Both the position numbers and the translations under genes were made by a program. 52,630 nucleotides of DNA from positions 1 to 52,630 of the forward strand of contig NZ_DAHVNP010000024.1 in NCBI RefSeq assembly GCF_027319265.1. Reading direction: 5' to 3'. Source of the DNA: Ferrimicrobium sp. (GTDB lineage: Bacteria; Actinomycetota; Acidimicrobiia; Acidimicrobiales; Acidimicrobiaceae). Below the pieces are notes generated by a model. That model made no database searches and was not told the origin of the DNA. It saw nothing but the letters and a program-made list of their open reading frames with translations. This document shows positions 36,561-47,846 of the stretch, one piece after another (position 1 is the first letter of the stretch; the number at the start of each line of letters is the position of its first letter).

Positions 36561-36709
36561 AAATCCAGATACAGCCTACACCAAGGCGCGCTGAAGCATT
36601 CGCACCGCTCCTGCTGGGCTTCGCCGAAGTCTCAGCAAGATCGATCGCCCCGACGCGAGGACAGGATGGCGTGTCAAGTCCCATGGGATCGTTTCCCCTA
36701 GTAGTGTGG
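36561..36709. other. Intergenic region upstream of the kinase gene
   Basis: About 150 nt without a coding frame, bounded by the kinase start and the 26-bp tandem repeats. It must hold the promoter of the kinase gene if that is not co-transcribed with ligA; no clear hexamer pair was recognised. Confidence 0.4.
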
Positions 36710-36787
36710 GCGCGTTGTCGCGCTCCGTGTTACTAGCGCGTTGTCGCGCCGTGCGTTACAGGCGCGTTGTCGCGCCGTGCGCCATAC
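36710..36787. repeat. 26-bp tandem repeat, three copies, each with a palindrome
   Basis: Three adjacent units start at 36710, 36736 and 36762 with an exact 26-bp period. Each begins GCGCGTTGTCGCGC, a perfect inverted repeat with 5-bp arms (GCGCG/CGCGC) around TTGT, followed by a more variable half (CCGTGTTACTA, CGTGCGTTACAG, CGTGCGCCATAC). The array ends 15 nt from the ligA stop. Transcripts running out of ligA would carry three GC-rich hairpins in series. No T tract follows, so it is not a plain terminator. It may be a protein-binding array or an RNA-stabilising element. Confidence 0.85.
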
Positions 36788-36802
36788 TGTCTGCCATCTG
36801 AC

Positions 36803-39834
<3,032 letters not shown>

Positions 39835-39842
<8 letters not shown>

Positions 39843-40599
39843 GATAGAGCTCCAACGCCCTCGCTGGATAGTCGGTCACCACGACATCAATACCCATCGT
39901 TTGCACACGCCGTAGATCCTCCTCTTCGTTCACGGTCCAGACCCAAACCTCAAGTCCTTGCTGGTGCGCCCAGTCAACGAGTTGCGCAGTCAGATACTCG
40001 CTACCCATGAGGGTAAGCGGAAGCGAAAGCACCGCAAAGGCGGGTTCAGAGGTCACTTGATTATGGAAATCCTGATACCACCGAATGGCCTCAGCACTCG
40101 ATGCAGCGGTGCGTACTGCTGGGAAAAGTTGCCGAAATCGAGCGAGCGGAGGATCAAGAAACGAAGCCACTACCACCCTTTTGCCCGTTGCATGCTCTTG
40201 CAGAAGCTCCCCGACCGTCCCCTCCACCCATGAGTCGGCCCCTAGGTCCTCCTTGATGTCGATTGAGACCTCGACATCTCCACTGATGGCGAGTACCTCC
40301 TCGAGTGTTGCGATCCCGACGCGACTTGGAGCGCTACCATTGCTCAGATCAAGCGTGGCGCGCAGGGCCTTAAGCGAATAGTCATGAATGGCGCCAACGA
40401 GGTTCGTCGTGGCTTCAAGATGGTCGTCATGGAACACGACAAGTTCGTGGTCCTTCGTGGGATGAATATCGAGCTCTAGAGCGACACCCAGATCGATTGC
40501 AGCACGACGAAAGGCAGCCATCGATGACGCAACCTCCTCGCCCATACCCCCACGATGCGCGGCGATGTGTGGACACTGAAGCCTTGGTGCAGCGGTCAT
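39835..40599 (-). CDS. Glycerophosphodiester phosphodiesterase
   Basis: 254 residues, a GDPD-family TIM barrel. It would split glycerophosphodiesters into glycerol 3-phosphate and an alcohol. Active-site motifs are in place: AAHRGG at the N terminus, ELDIHPTKDHELVVFHDD with the metal ligands and second His, and SIDIKED further on; WVWTVNEEEDL and DVVVTDYP close the barrel. No signal peptide, so it is cytoplasmic (UgpQ-like). It starts the operon with mnmA and ligA; the divergent hypothetical gene begins 35 nt away. Confidence 0.9.
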
Positions 40600-40619
40600 G
40601 TCAACCCTCCTGGAGCGAC

Positions 40620-40625
40620 TACAAT
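40620..40625 (+). promoter_or_regulatory. Candidate -10 box for a leaderless transcript
   Basis: TACAAT ends 9 nt before the ATG at 40635, so transcription would begin within about 2-3 nt of the start codon. There is no ribosome binding site there. A -35 box was not recognised. Leaderless mRNAs are common in actinobacteria. Confidence 0.4.
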
Positions 40626-40634
40626 CGTAGGCGA

Positions 40635-41228
40635 ATGCTCGATCATCTTTTTCTTCGCTTCATAGCCTCGCTCAAAACCTCCCTCAGCTCTTCGATGCTT
40701 GAGCGCGCAGGTTTAGAAGAGCAGCTCCATAACGACCTCATGCTTGGAGATCTAACCTTCGAGACCTCCTACAGCCTACCGGGAGAGGCCTCCCCACCCC
40801 ACGTGCGTGCCGACCTAACGGTCGAGTGGCCCACCTGGAGTCAAGGCTCCTACCGCAGTTGGACACTCGGCGATGGTATTGAAGACCCGATTGAGATCGT
40901 CATTGAGGTAGCTCTTCGTTTCACTGGCCTCAGCGCCCTTCCGATGACGCCTCAACAGCTTCTGACCCACCTGCCGCGTCACTCATCGCAGAGCATTCTC
41001 AATGCACCGATGGAACTCCAACGCGTCACCATCGAGACGAGCTATGACATCACGACCGACGACACGGAACTCAGTGCTGAGGTCGTCTACGAAACAACGT
41101 GTGTCATCGATGAACAGATCATCGATGACGATGAACGGGTGCAGGTAGCGATCAGTCAGCTCACCGGGTGGATCGCCTCCGTCCTCGTACAGGCAAGCGA
41201 TATCCCTCTGACCTATCTGCAACTATGA
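40635..41228 (+). CDS. Hypothetical protein
   Basis: 197 residues, not assigned to a family. No membrane segment or signal peptide. It is acidic, with a repeated style of alternating Thr/Glu/Val in the C-terminal half (VTIETSYDITTDDTELS, AEVVYETTCVIDEQIIDDDE) that suggests beta-sheet. An upstream reading (from 40497) would overlap the divergent gene, so the ATG before LDHLFLRFIASL is preferred. The start lacks a Shine-Dalgarno and may be leaderless. It stands alone between a GDPD gene and an Lgt-like gene. Confidence 0.6.
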   Translation: MLDHLFLRFIASLKTSLSSSMLERAGLEEQLHNDLMLGDLTFETSYSLPGEASPPHVRADLTVEWPTWSQGSYRSWTLGDGIEDPIEIVIEVALRFTGLSALPMTPQQLLTHLPRHSSQSILNAPMELQRVTIETSYDITTDDTELSAEVVYETTCVIDEQIIDDDERVQVAISQLTGWIASVLVQASDIPLTYLQL

Positions 41229-41302
41229 GCACCATCATCTACGAATACCATCACGACTGGTTTAGAATGATGACTACCCAAAGCGATCGGAGGTAAAGCG
41301 CA

Positions 41303-42118
41303 GTGCGACCGATACCTGTTGCTTTCCACATCGGGCCACTTGTGCTCCACACCTATGGTTTCGGCCTTGGTATCACGTTTTGGTTCGCCTACTGGTACTT
41401 GAGCCGCCGGTTTCAGCACTACGGCCTATCGACAAAGTGGTTGGAAAAGTCCTTCATATGGATCATCGTCATGGCCGTGGTAGGTGCGCGAACGGTACAC
41501 TGCATCGCCAATATCAGCTACTATCTCGCTCACCCAATCCTGGTGTTCGCGGTCTGGCAGGGCGGTCTCTCCTCCTATGGGGGGATCGCAGGCGGTCTGA
41601 TCGTCGCTCTGTATGCACTACACAAGTACAACCCGGAAATATCCTTTCGGACAGCTGCTGACGTAACAGCTCCGGTGTTGTTGGCCGCCTGGGCCATGGG
41701 CCGATTGCTCGGTCCTCAGCTCATGTTCGCAGGTGGTGGCCATCCGACCACCGCTTGGTACGGCATGAAGTATGCCGGAGAGGTCGGCTATCGGATACCG
41801 GTGCCTATTTTTCAGTCCATCGAAACGATCATCACGTTTTCGATCGTACTTGGGCTGTCCCGGCTCTACCCACAATGGAAGATGCCAGCACTTTCACTCG
41901 CGGTTACCGCCTACGGCATCTGGTCGATCGGACGCTTCTTTGATGAGTACCTTTGGCTTGCGGTACCCCGTGTGTGGGATGCGGTCGAGGTCTTCGCACT
42001 GATCAGTCTGGCGGGGTCGATCATCGTGATGCTCGTGTTGCTTTCCAGAAGAGGCAAGGACACCACGGTGCTCGCGCCACCACCACAACCCCTTGCAGCC
42101 GCGGATGCACATGGCTGA
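41303..42118 (+). CDS. Lgt-like membrane protein (prolipoprotein diacylglyceryl transferase family)
   Basis: 271 residues with about seven membrane segments and an Lgt outline: Tyr18 in LVLHTYGFGLGI, the GGLSSYGGIAGG segment (87-98) and an Arg at 134. The usual catalytic features are altered. The His of GGMSFHGG is Tyr92, and the GRIGNFxNGE signature is replaced by GRLLGPQLMFAGGGH, so the Asn and Glu are absent. It may be a divergent Lgt or a family member with another substrate. Start is GTG, with GGAGG 9-10 nt before it. The following gene overlaps its end by 8 nt. Confidence 0.7.
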   Translation: MRPIPVAFHIGPLVLHTYGFGLGITFWFAYWYLSRRFQHYGLSTKWLEKSFIWIIVMAVVGARTVHCIANISYYLAHPILVFAVWQGGLSSYGGIAGGLIVALYALHKYNPEISFRTAADVTAPVLLAAWAMGRLLGPQLMFAGGGHPTTAWYGMKYAGEVGYRIPVPIFQSIETIITFSIVLGLSRLYPQWKMPALSLAVTAYGIWSIGRFFDEYLWLAVPRVWDAVEVFALISLAGSIIVMLVLLSRRGKDTTVLAPPPQPLAAADAHG

Positions 42119-43421
42119 ACATACCTCTCTCTTCACGGATAGGTATGAGCTCACCATGCTCGAAGCATCGCTCCAGAGTGGGATCGGTACAAAGCGAGCG
42201 ACCTTTGAGATTTTTGGACGTGGGCTAGGAGGGCGAGCCTATGGGGTCACCGCCGGCACCGCGCGAGTCGGCACGCTCCTCGAAGGGTTTACCTTTGACG
42301 AAGCTGATCTCGACTATCTCGGACGCAACTCCATCTGCTCCAGGGAGACGCTCGACTATCTAGCTAACTTCCGATTTGCGGGTTCAATCTACGCCTACCC
42401 TGATGGGGAGCTCTATTTCCCCTTCTCTCCCGTCTTGCGACTTGAGGCGAGCTTCGCCGAGGGACTGATACTCGAGACGCTCCTGCTCTCAGCGCTCAAC
42501 TTCGACTCGGCCATCGCTACTGCGGCCTCACGAATGGTACTCGCCGCTCGCGGGAGAACATTGATCGAGATGGGGACTCGGCGCACCAATGAGAATGCTG
42601 GTGTCGTAGCGGCGAGAGCCGCCTACATTGCGGGTTTTGCAGCGACCTCCAACCTCGCCGCTGGGCAACAATACGCGATTCCAACGGCCGGTACCATGGG
42701 GCACGCAATCGTCCTCGCTCATGACAGTGAGGCAGCCGCCTTTCGCGCCCAACGAACCATTGCGGGAGAAGCGACAACAGCACTCGTCGATACGTACGAT
42801 ACTCTCAATGGCATCCGTACGGCTATCGATGTTTTCGGACCCTCACTTGCCGCTATTCGCATCGATTCAGGCGATCCCTTTGCTACCTCGATCGCCGCTC
42901 GACAGTTACTCGATAGCCTTGGGGCCACAAAGACACAGATCCTCGTCTCGGGAGATCTCGACGAGGCAGCGATCCACCGGCTACACGATGCCCCCATCGA
43001 TGGCTTTGGCGTCGGCACCAAGCTTGTGACCGGTTCTGGCATCCCAACCGCGGGTTTTGTCTACAAGCTCGTCTCCATCGAGCGCGGAGGAGAACCGATT
43101 GCCGTCGCCAAACAGTCAGAGGCCAAGACCTCAGACGGCGGCGCCAAGGCCGCGTACCGACGTATACGTGCACAGCACGCTATCGACGAGTTCTCAATCG
43201 ATCCCGAGGCCACAATCTCCTCAACGTCTGCGGATGCGTTGCGGCCGTTGCAGGTTCCAGTGATCGTCAACGGCGAGAAGGTTATCGATGACGATCTTGA
43301 ACGCTGGCGACGACTCCATCAAGAGTCGCTCGAGGAGCTCGCATCCTGTAAAGATCTGCTCTCCGCCACAGCACCGCTGTTGCAATGCCACTATCTTGGC
43401 CCAGGAACGGTGAAGGTCTAA
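42111..43421 (+). CDS. pncB: Nicotinate phosphoribosyltransferase
   Basis: 436 residues. Converts nicotinate and PRPP to nicotinate mononucleotide in NAD salvage. FTDRYELTMLEASL at the N terminus is the family mark; GTMGHAIVLAH carries the phosphorylated His, and RIDSGDP plus the GFGVGTKLVT loop bind substrate and phosphate. Two ATG codons (42105, 42111) lie inside the end of the Lgt-like gene; the second is chosen. NAD made here would be used by ligA and others, but no regulatory link is seen. Confidence 0.93.
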   Translation: MAEHTSLFTDRYELTMLEASLQSGIGTKRATFEIFGRGLGGRAYGVTAGTARVGTLLEGFTFDEADLDYLGRNSICSRETLDYLANFRFAGSIYAYPDGELYFPFSPVLRLEASFAEGLILETLLLSALNFDSAIATAASRMVLAARGRTLIEMGTRRTNENAGVVAARAAYIAGFAATSNLAAGQQYAIPTAGTMGHAIVLAHDSEAAAFRAQRTIAGEATTALVDTYDTLNGIRTAIDVFGPSLAAIRIDSGDPFATSIAARQLLDSLGATKTQILVSGDLDEAAIHRLHDAPIDGFGVGTKLVTGSGIPTAGFVYKLVSIERGGEPIAVAKQSEAKTSDGGAKAAYRRIRAQHAIDEFSIDPEATISSTSADALRPLQVPVIVNGEKVIDDDLERWRRLHQESLEELASCKDLLSATAPLLQCHYLGPGTVKV

Positions 43422-43459
43422 CGTTCACGACTACTACTCCTATCTGAAAGGAATCTCTT

Positions 43460-44683
43460 ATGACCATCGAGATGACATCACTTGAGGAGGCCGGACTCCA
43501 TCGTCCCCAAGTCGAGGCCCTCCTACGGCATATGGAAGCCTACGTTGATGCCGGCAAAATCCCGGGGTTTGCCCTTCTCGTCGCTCGGGATGACGCGATT
43601 GCGCTCCGCCATTACTATGGGTTGGCTGATCCGGTTACCCAGACCCCAATCACCGATGCAACTCTTTATCGCATCTACTCGATGACCAAACCGATCACTT
43701 CGGCCGCGCTATTACAGCTTGCCGAGGCCGGATTGGTCGATCTCCAAGACCCCGTCGGTGACTACATCCCCTCGTTCCACAACATCCAGGTGCTCACCGG
43801 GGGGTCAACCTTGGAACCCGAGTATCGGCCTGCGATCGAACCTGTTCGGGTGTGGCATTTGCTCACCCACACCGCTGGGTTGACCTACGGCTTCCACAAT
43901 CAAACCATCCTCGATGCGCTCTATCGTCAGCATGCCTCTGAGCTGAACCTCCCCGACGACCTCACCCTTGGAGAGTTGGTGGATCGCTACGCGCAACTTG
44001 GGCTTCTCTTTGATCCAGGTCACGGCTGGAACTACTCGGTGGCAACCGACGTCGTCGGCCGCCTGATTGAGGTCATTAGCGGCAGGCGGCTCTCGGAGTA
44101 TCTTCGAGCCGAAATCTTCGAGCCGCTCGGAATGGTTGATACCACCTTCGAGGTCGATGCGGATCAACTTGGCAGGGTTGGTGGTCTATACCTACGGACT
44201 GAAGGCGATGGCATGCATCGTCTCGGTGGGCCAGTCCCTGAACGACGAGTCTTCCCCGTCGATATGGGCGGTGGCGGGCTCTACTCCACAATCGACGACT
44301 ACCTTCGCTTTGTATTGATGCTGCTACACCGGGGGTCCTTGGATGGTAGCAGAATTCTTGGACCTCGAACCGTCGATCTGATGACGACCAATCACCTGCC
44401 CGGAGGTGCCGACGCGATCGACCTGTGTCGCTATCATCCCCAGCCGATTGACGAACCAGGCAAAGGTTTTGGCCTCGGGGTCTCTGTGGTCACCAATGCG
44501 GCTGCGGCAAAGAACTTCAGCTTGGACGGCGAATTCGGATGGGGTGGGATGGCAAGTACCAACTTCTTTATCGCTCCTCACGACCAGCTCAGCGTCATTT
44601 TCATGACCCAGTTAATCCCGTCAAGCGCCTACGCTTTTGGGCACGAAATTCACCGAATGTTGATACCTGCTCTGACCAGCTAA
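43460..44683 (+). CDS. Serine hydrolase of the class C beta-lactamase/esterase family
   Basis: 407 residues, no signal peptide. The nucleophile motif SxxK is SMTK in YRIYSMTKPITSAALLQL; the second motif is a Tyr-Ser pair in GWNYSVATDVVGRLIE, the form seen in family VIII esterases rather than YxN of true beta-lactamases; HTAGLTYGF and GMVDTTFEV are conserved. AAAGGA is 7 nt before the ATG. The cytoplasmic location and motif form make an esterase or peptide-cleaving enzyme more likely than antibiotic resistance. Substrate unknown. Confidence 0.85.
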   Translation: MTIEMTSLEEAGLHRPQVEALLRHMEAYVDAGKIPGFALLVARDDAIALRHYYGLADPVTQTPITDATLYRIYSMTKPITSAALLQLAEAGLVDLQDPVGDYIPSFHNIQVLTGGSTLEPEYRPAIEPVRVWHLLTHTAGLTYGFHNQTILDALYRQHASELNLPDDLTLGELVDRYAQLGLLFDPGHGWNYSVATDVVGRLIEVISGRRLSEYLRAEIFEPLGMVDTTFEVDADQLGRVGGLYLRTEGDGMHRLGGPVPERRVFPVDMGGGGLYSTIDDYLRFVLMLLHRGSLDGSRILGPRTVDLMTTNHLPGGADAIDLCRYHPQPIDEPGKGFGLGVSVVTNAAAAKNFSLDGEFGWGGMASTNFFIAPHDQLSVIFMTQLIPSSAYAFGHEIHRMLIPALTS

Positions 44684-44964
44684 TCATTGCAACCCCGTGC
44701 GTGAGTTCTACGGCCCATGCCGCACCTCGCGCAAGGCTCTTCACCCATGGGCCGTCAGGTTCAGTTCTGGCCTCATCGCAACGGGCACCCACATAGGAAC
44801 AGCTCACTGCGTGGTCGACCTCGGTGACTGTAGCCAACGCCAACCTCGCCGGACAATCCTCCGGGCTCGATCCTCAGGCAATTACCCACACCACAGTGGC
44901 TTTGCACGCACGTTCTGAGTAGAGCTCCGAATCTGCACAAGCGCAACCACGATCCTCGCTGCAA
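44684..44964. other. Gap without a gene
   Basis: About 280 nt between the serine hydrolase and the transposase fossil. No gene can be supported. It may contain the worn 3' flank of the same element; I could not recognise tnpB sequence in it. Confidence 0.4.
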
Positions 44965-45514
44965 GGAAGTCGCAGGCCGCAACAGCTCCAACCTCGCTGT
45001 TCGCGCACCCGAGAGCCATGATCGCATAGCTCCGACTGCCTCGTTACCGCTGGACAGGCAAAAGAGCCCACTGCAACCTCTGTCGCATCGCAACGACACG
45101 GTCCTCATCCCACTCGCCAGGTTTACCACTACTAGCCGTTGGTCCTTCAGTCGACGGGCCGCCACGAGATTCGCGACGCCAAACTTTGCCAGCCGGTCCC
45201 GGTGTTCGACGATGGCGCGCGAAGTTGTCGGACCGGCGGCGGTATCTGCTAGAACTTCGCGTCGCCTGCTCATCCCAGATCCGACTTGCATGACCACTGC
45301 ACACACTGCCACCCACGATAGAGGTCGAGCCACCGGCTGATCCAGATCTGCCCATTGGTCATGGAATCGCACTCACGCAGGGAGTCGCGCTTCGAGCCTT
45401 CTTCGTCAAGACCGTTGACGAGGATGAGCTTCCCGACCCACGGAGCGGGAAGCGGCAGCTCTTCCTTCTCGCACCACCGGTAGACGGTGTACTTGCCCAC
45501 CCCGATAGATGCAT
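44965..45514 (-). pseudogene. Fossil of an IS607-type serine transposase (tnpA)
   Basis: The pieces lie in several frames. At 45514 an ATG begins MHLSGWA, like the start of IS607 TnpA; after a shift the MerR-like helix-turn-helix follows (IGVGKYTVYRWCEKEELPLP, then VGKLILVN). After another shift, the frame from 45372 reads DQWADLDQPVAR and VGSGMSRRREVLAD, then IVEHRDRLAKFGVANLVAA and RLVVVN, which match the resolvase domain in order. The region with the catalytic serine (ARVSS) is destroyed, so it is inactive. A further weak match runs to about 44967. tnpB is not present beside it. Identification is from memory of family patterns. Confidence 0.72.
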
Positions 45515-45642
45515 GACAACGTCTTCGACCACCCGTTCGTGCATTGGGGCCCACTGCCCGGACAGTAGGTGCGAATAACCCCGGCATGCCTAACCGCACG
45601 GGCGTGGTCGATACGTGGATGCCCGCAGAGCTAACTCTCGGG
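45515..45642. other. Gap between transposase fossil and regulator gene
   Basis: About 130 nt without a supported gene. Frames that read across it are extensions of the fossil or of antisense frames and show no family signature. Confidence 0.4.
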
Positions 45643-46257
45643 TCAGCCATCCCCATCAGGGGCATCAAGGGGAGAGACGAGCTTGGCGATATCCACCCTG
45701 CGTGCCTCCGCGGGAATCGCCTCATAGCCATGGGTGCGTGCCGCCGCCAGCGTAGCGAAGTGATCGAACGAGCGATCGAGTGCCCGTAACTCATCAACGG
45801 TTAGCCAGCCGGTGCCTTCGTGGATACCGCTAACCTCACGCCAATCCAGACTCAGCTTGCTGACAAATCTCCGATAGACCCTGAAGCGTTCGACGACGGT
45901 TGCAATCATCTGCTCTGCAAGCGCATTGAAGCCGCTCGTGAGCTCGCCAGCATCATCGGCAACGGTGATGCCAAGATACTTGAGACGCCAAGGGTGTTCC
46001 CGTCGACTGGGAACCTCAACCGCCTCCACAAAGTCATATTTTGCCAGCTGTCGAAGATGGAACGAGCAGTTGGCTGCCGTCGTTCCCAGGATGCGGGCAG
46101 CATCGGCCGCCGTGATACTCTCGTGCTGCCCAAGCAGATCGATCAGTGCCAGCCGTAGCGGATGCGCGAGAGCCTTGATTGAACCGACATCTGCGAGCAC
46201 TCGCGTCGGCATGGGCTCATGTTGCGTCGTTGGTGGGGTACTATCTTCGTTTGGCAT
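45643..46257 (-). CDS. ArsR-type winged-helix transcription regulator
   Basis: 204 residues. The N-terminal ~100 residues form a winged helix: IKALAHPLRLALIDLLGQHESITAADAARILGTTAANCSFHLRQLAKYDFVE (in overlapping parts), the HTH of the ArsR/HTH_20 group. No Cys cluster for metals is visible. The C-terminal half is helical and may bind a ligand or make a dimer. GGAGG lies 5 nt before the ATG. It lies 134 nt downstream of glutamate decarboxylase on the same strand and could regulate it; this is only positional inference. Confidence 0.8.
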   Translation of the reverse strand: MPNEDSTPPTTQHEPMPTRVLADVGSIKALAHPLRLALIDLLGQHESITAADAARILGTTAANCSFHLRQLAKYDFVEAVEVPSRREHPWRLKYLGITVADDAGELTSGFNALAEQMIATVVERFRVYRRFVSKLSLDWREVSGIHEGTGWLTVDELRALDRSFDHFATLAAARTHGYEAIPAEARRVDIAKLVSPLDAPDGDG

Positions 46258-46390
46258 ACATCCTCCATGAGGAGCGACAGGACTACACGATCACCATGCC
46301 CGATCACGATCCGCTGCCACTCCAGTATGACACAGCATCCTATGGGCAACGTCGTGCGTGCCCATCCTCCTTACGGTGCAATACAAAGCG

Positions 46391-47791
46391 CTAGTGATGG
46401 AAGCCGTTGACATGCGACGATGTGGGCATAGGAGCGTCAAGCTCCTCGAGTTCCTGGACGGCTCGCTTGATATCGTCGACAAACAACGCGGCCATGTCAC
46501 TTCGGAAGCCGTTGCGCAAGACCGCTCTCATGATCAGCTCATCCGACAAATTATCGGGCATTGGATAGACCGGTACCTGCCATCCACGCTCCCGCAGCTT
46601 CGAAGAGAGATGGTGGAGGTTCCAGTTGGGGTTTGCATCGGCGGTTTTGGTCCACGCAACCACCGGCAGTGCGTCACCCCGAGCGATGACCGACATCGAT
46701 GCGAGATCATCGAGTCCCGCAGCGATGATGGCGGCGGTATGTTGGGTCTCGCGTTGCACCCGCGTGTAACCCTCAAAACCTAAACGGATCAGGTTGTAGT
46801 ACTGGAGCAGCACTTGTGCGCCAGGACGAGAAAAATTGAGTCCGAAGGTTGGCATCTCCCCCCCAAGGTAGGAGACCTTGAAGATCAACTCGTCAGGCAA
46901 CAGATCTTTGGTCCGCCACAACACCCAGCCAAGACCGGGGTAAACCAAACCATACTTGTGACCCGAAGTGTTGATCGAGTGCACGCGTTCAAGGGAGAAA
47001 TCCCACACCAATTCCGGTTGGAGGAAAGGTGCAACAAAGCCACCCGATGCCGCGTCGACGTGGACCGGGATGTCGAGTTCTGTCCGGGCGGCGAGATCAT
47101 CCAGCGCTCGAGTGATCTCTGCGATAGGCTCGTAGATGCCGGTGTAGGTCACGCCGAGAATAGGAACGACGCCGATAGTTCGCTCATCGACCGCCTCAAG
47201 GACTCCACGGGCGGTGAGGTACGGCTCCTCATGGGTAATTGGGACGTAGCGCGGCTCGACCTCAAAGTAGTTCGCAAACTTCTCCCACACGACCTGCACC
47301 GATGAGCTAAAGACGATATTGGGTCGATCGACATCCTTACCTTGAGCTCGTCGTTTGGCCATCCACCTTCGTTTCAGGGCCAGCCCAGCAAGCATACATG
47401 CCTCAGATGAGCCGGTCGTTGAAGTTCCGATCACATTTTCTGGGTCTGGTGCATGCCATAGGTCGCCGATAATCGCGATGCACCGATCCTCAATCGCGGC
47501 AGTCTGCGGGTACTCATCCTTGTCGACAATATTCTTGTCGACTGCCTCAAGATAGAGCTGATCTGCTTCAGGCTCCATCCAGGTCGTGACAAACGTAGCA
47601 AGATTCAGTCGTGCGGAACCGTCGAGGTCGATCTCATCGCTGATCAACTGGTAAGCCGCCTGGGCGCTCATCCCAACAGGGGGAATTTGGTACTTAGGAA
47701 TTTCGTGATCAGGTCCGTCAGCATACACAGGGTTCACCCGTATGCCATCAGACGTCTCGTTGGAATCATGGCCGCCACTAAGTCGAGTCAT
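46391..47791 (-). CDS. Glutamate decarboxylase
   Basis: 466 residues, the same length as the well-known enteric enzyme. Converts glutamate and a proton to GABA and CO2, using PLP. The PLP lysine lies in NTSGHKYGLVYPGLGW, with HVDAASGGFVAPF holding the PLP Asp and TTGSSEACMLAGLA near the phosphate site. The frame runs on to 48169, but GGAGGAGG before the ATG at 47791 and the family N terminus mark the start. In acid-living organisms this consumes cytoplasmic protons. No GABA/glutamate antiporter gene is near, so export would rest on genes elsewhere. Confidence 0.93.
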   Translation of the reverse strand: MTRLSGGHDSNETSDGIRVNPVYADGPDHEIPKYQIPPVGMSAQAAYQLISDEIDLDGSARLNLATFVTTWMEPEADQLYLEAVDKNIVDKDEYPQTAAIEDRCIAIIGDLWHAPDPENVIGTSTTGSSEACMLAGLALKRRWMAKRRAQGKDVDRPNIVFSSSVQVVWEKFANYFEVEPRYVPITHEEPYLTARGVLEAVDERTIGVVPILGVTYTGIYEPIAEITRALDDLAARTELDIPVHVDAASGGFVAPFLQPELVWDFSLERVHSINTSGHKYGLVYPGLGWVLWRTKDLLPDELIFKVSYLGGEMPTFGLNFSRPGAQVLLQYYNLIRLGFEGYTRVQRETQHTAAIIAAGLDDLASMSVIARGDALPVVAWTKTADANPNWNLHHLSSKLRERGWQVPVYPMPDNLSDELIMRAVLRNGFRSDMAALFVDDIKRAVQELEELDAPMPTSSHVNGFHH

Positions 47792-47846
47792 CGTATCGTC
47801 CTCCTCCGGACAAGGATAGCAGACGCCCCTTGGCGAACACTGAGTG

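Noticed and set aside
36710-36787. CRISPR array
   Set aside because: Units are directly adjacent at 26 bp with no unique spacers and no cas genes.
43460-44683. Beta-lactamase resistance gene
   Set aside because: SxxK is present but there is no signal peptide and the second motif is of the esterase type, so resistance is not supported.
45270-45797. 175-codon frame on the minus strand read as a gene
   Set aside because: Only its middle part is meaningful (HTH of the transposase fossil); the N-terminal part is a shadow of the ArsR-type gene.
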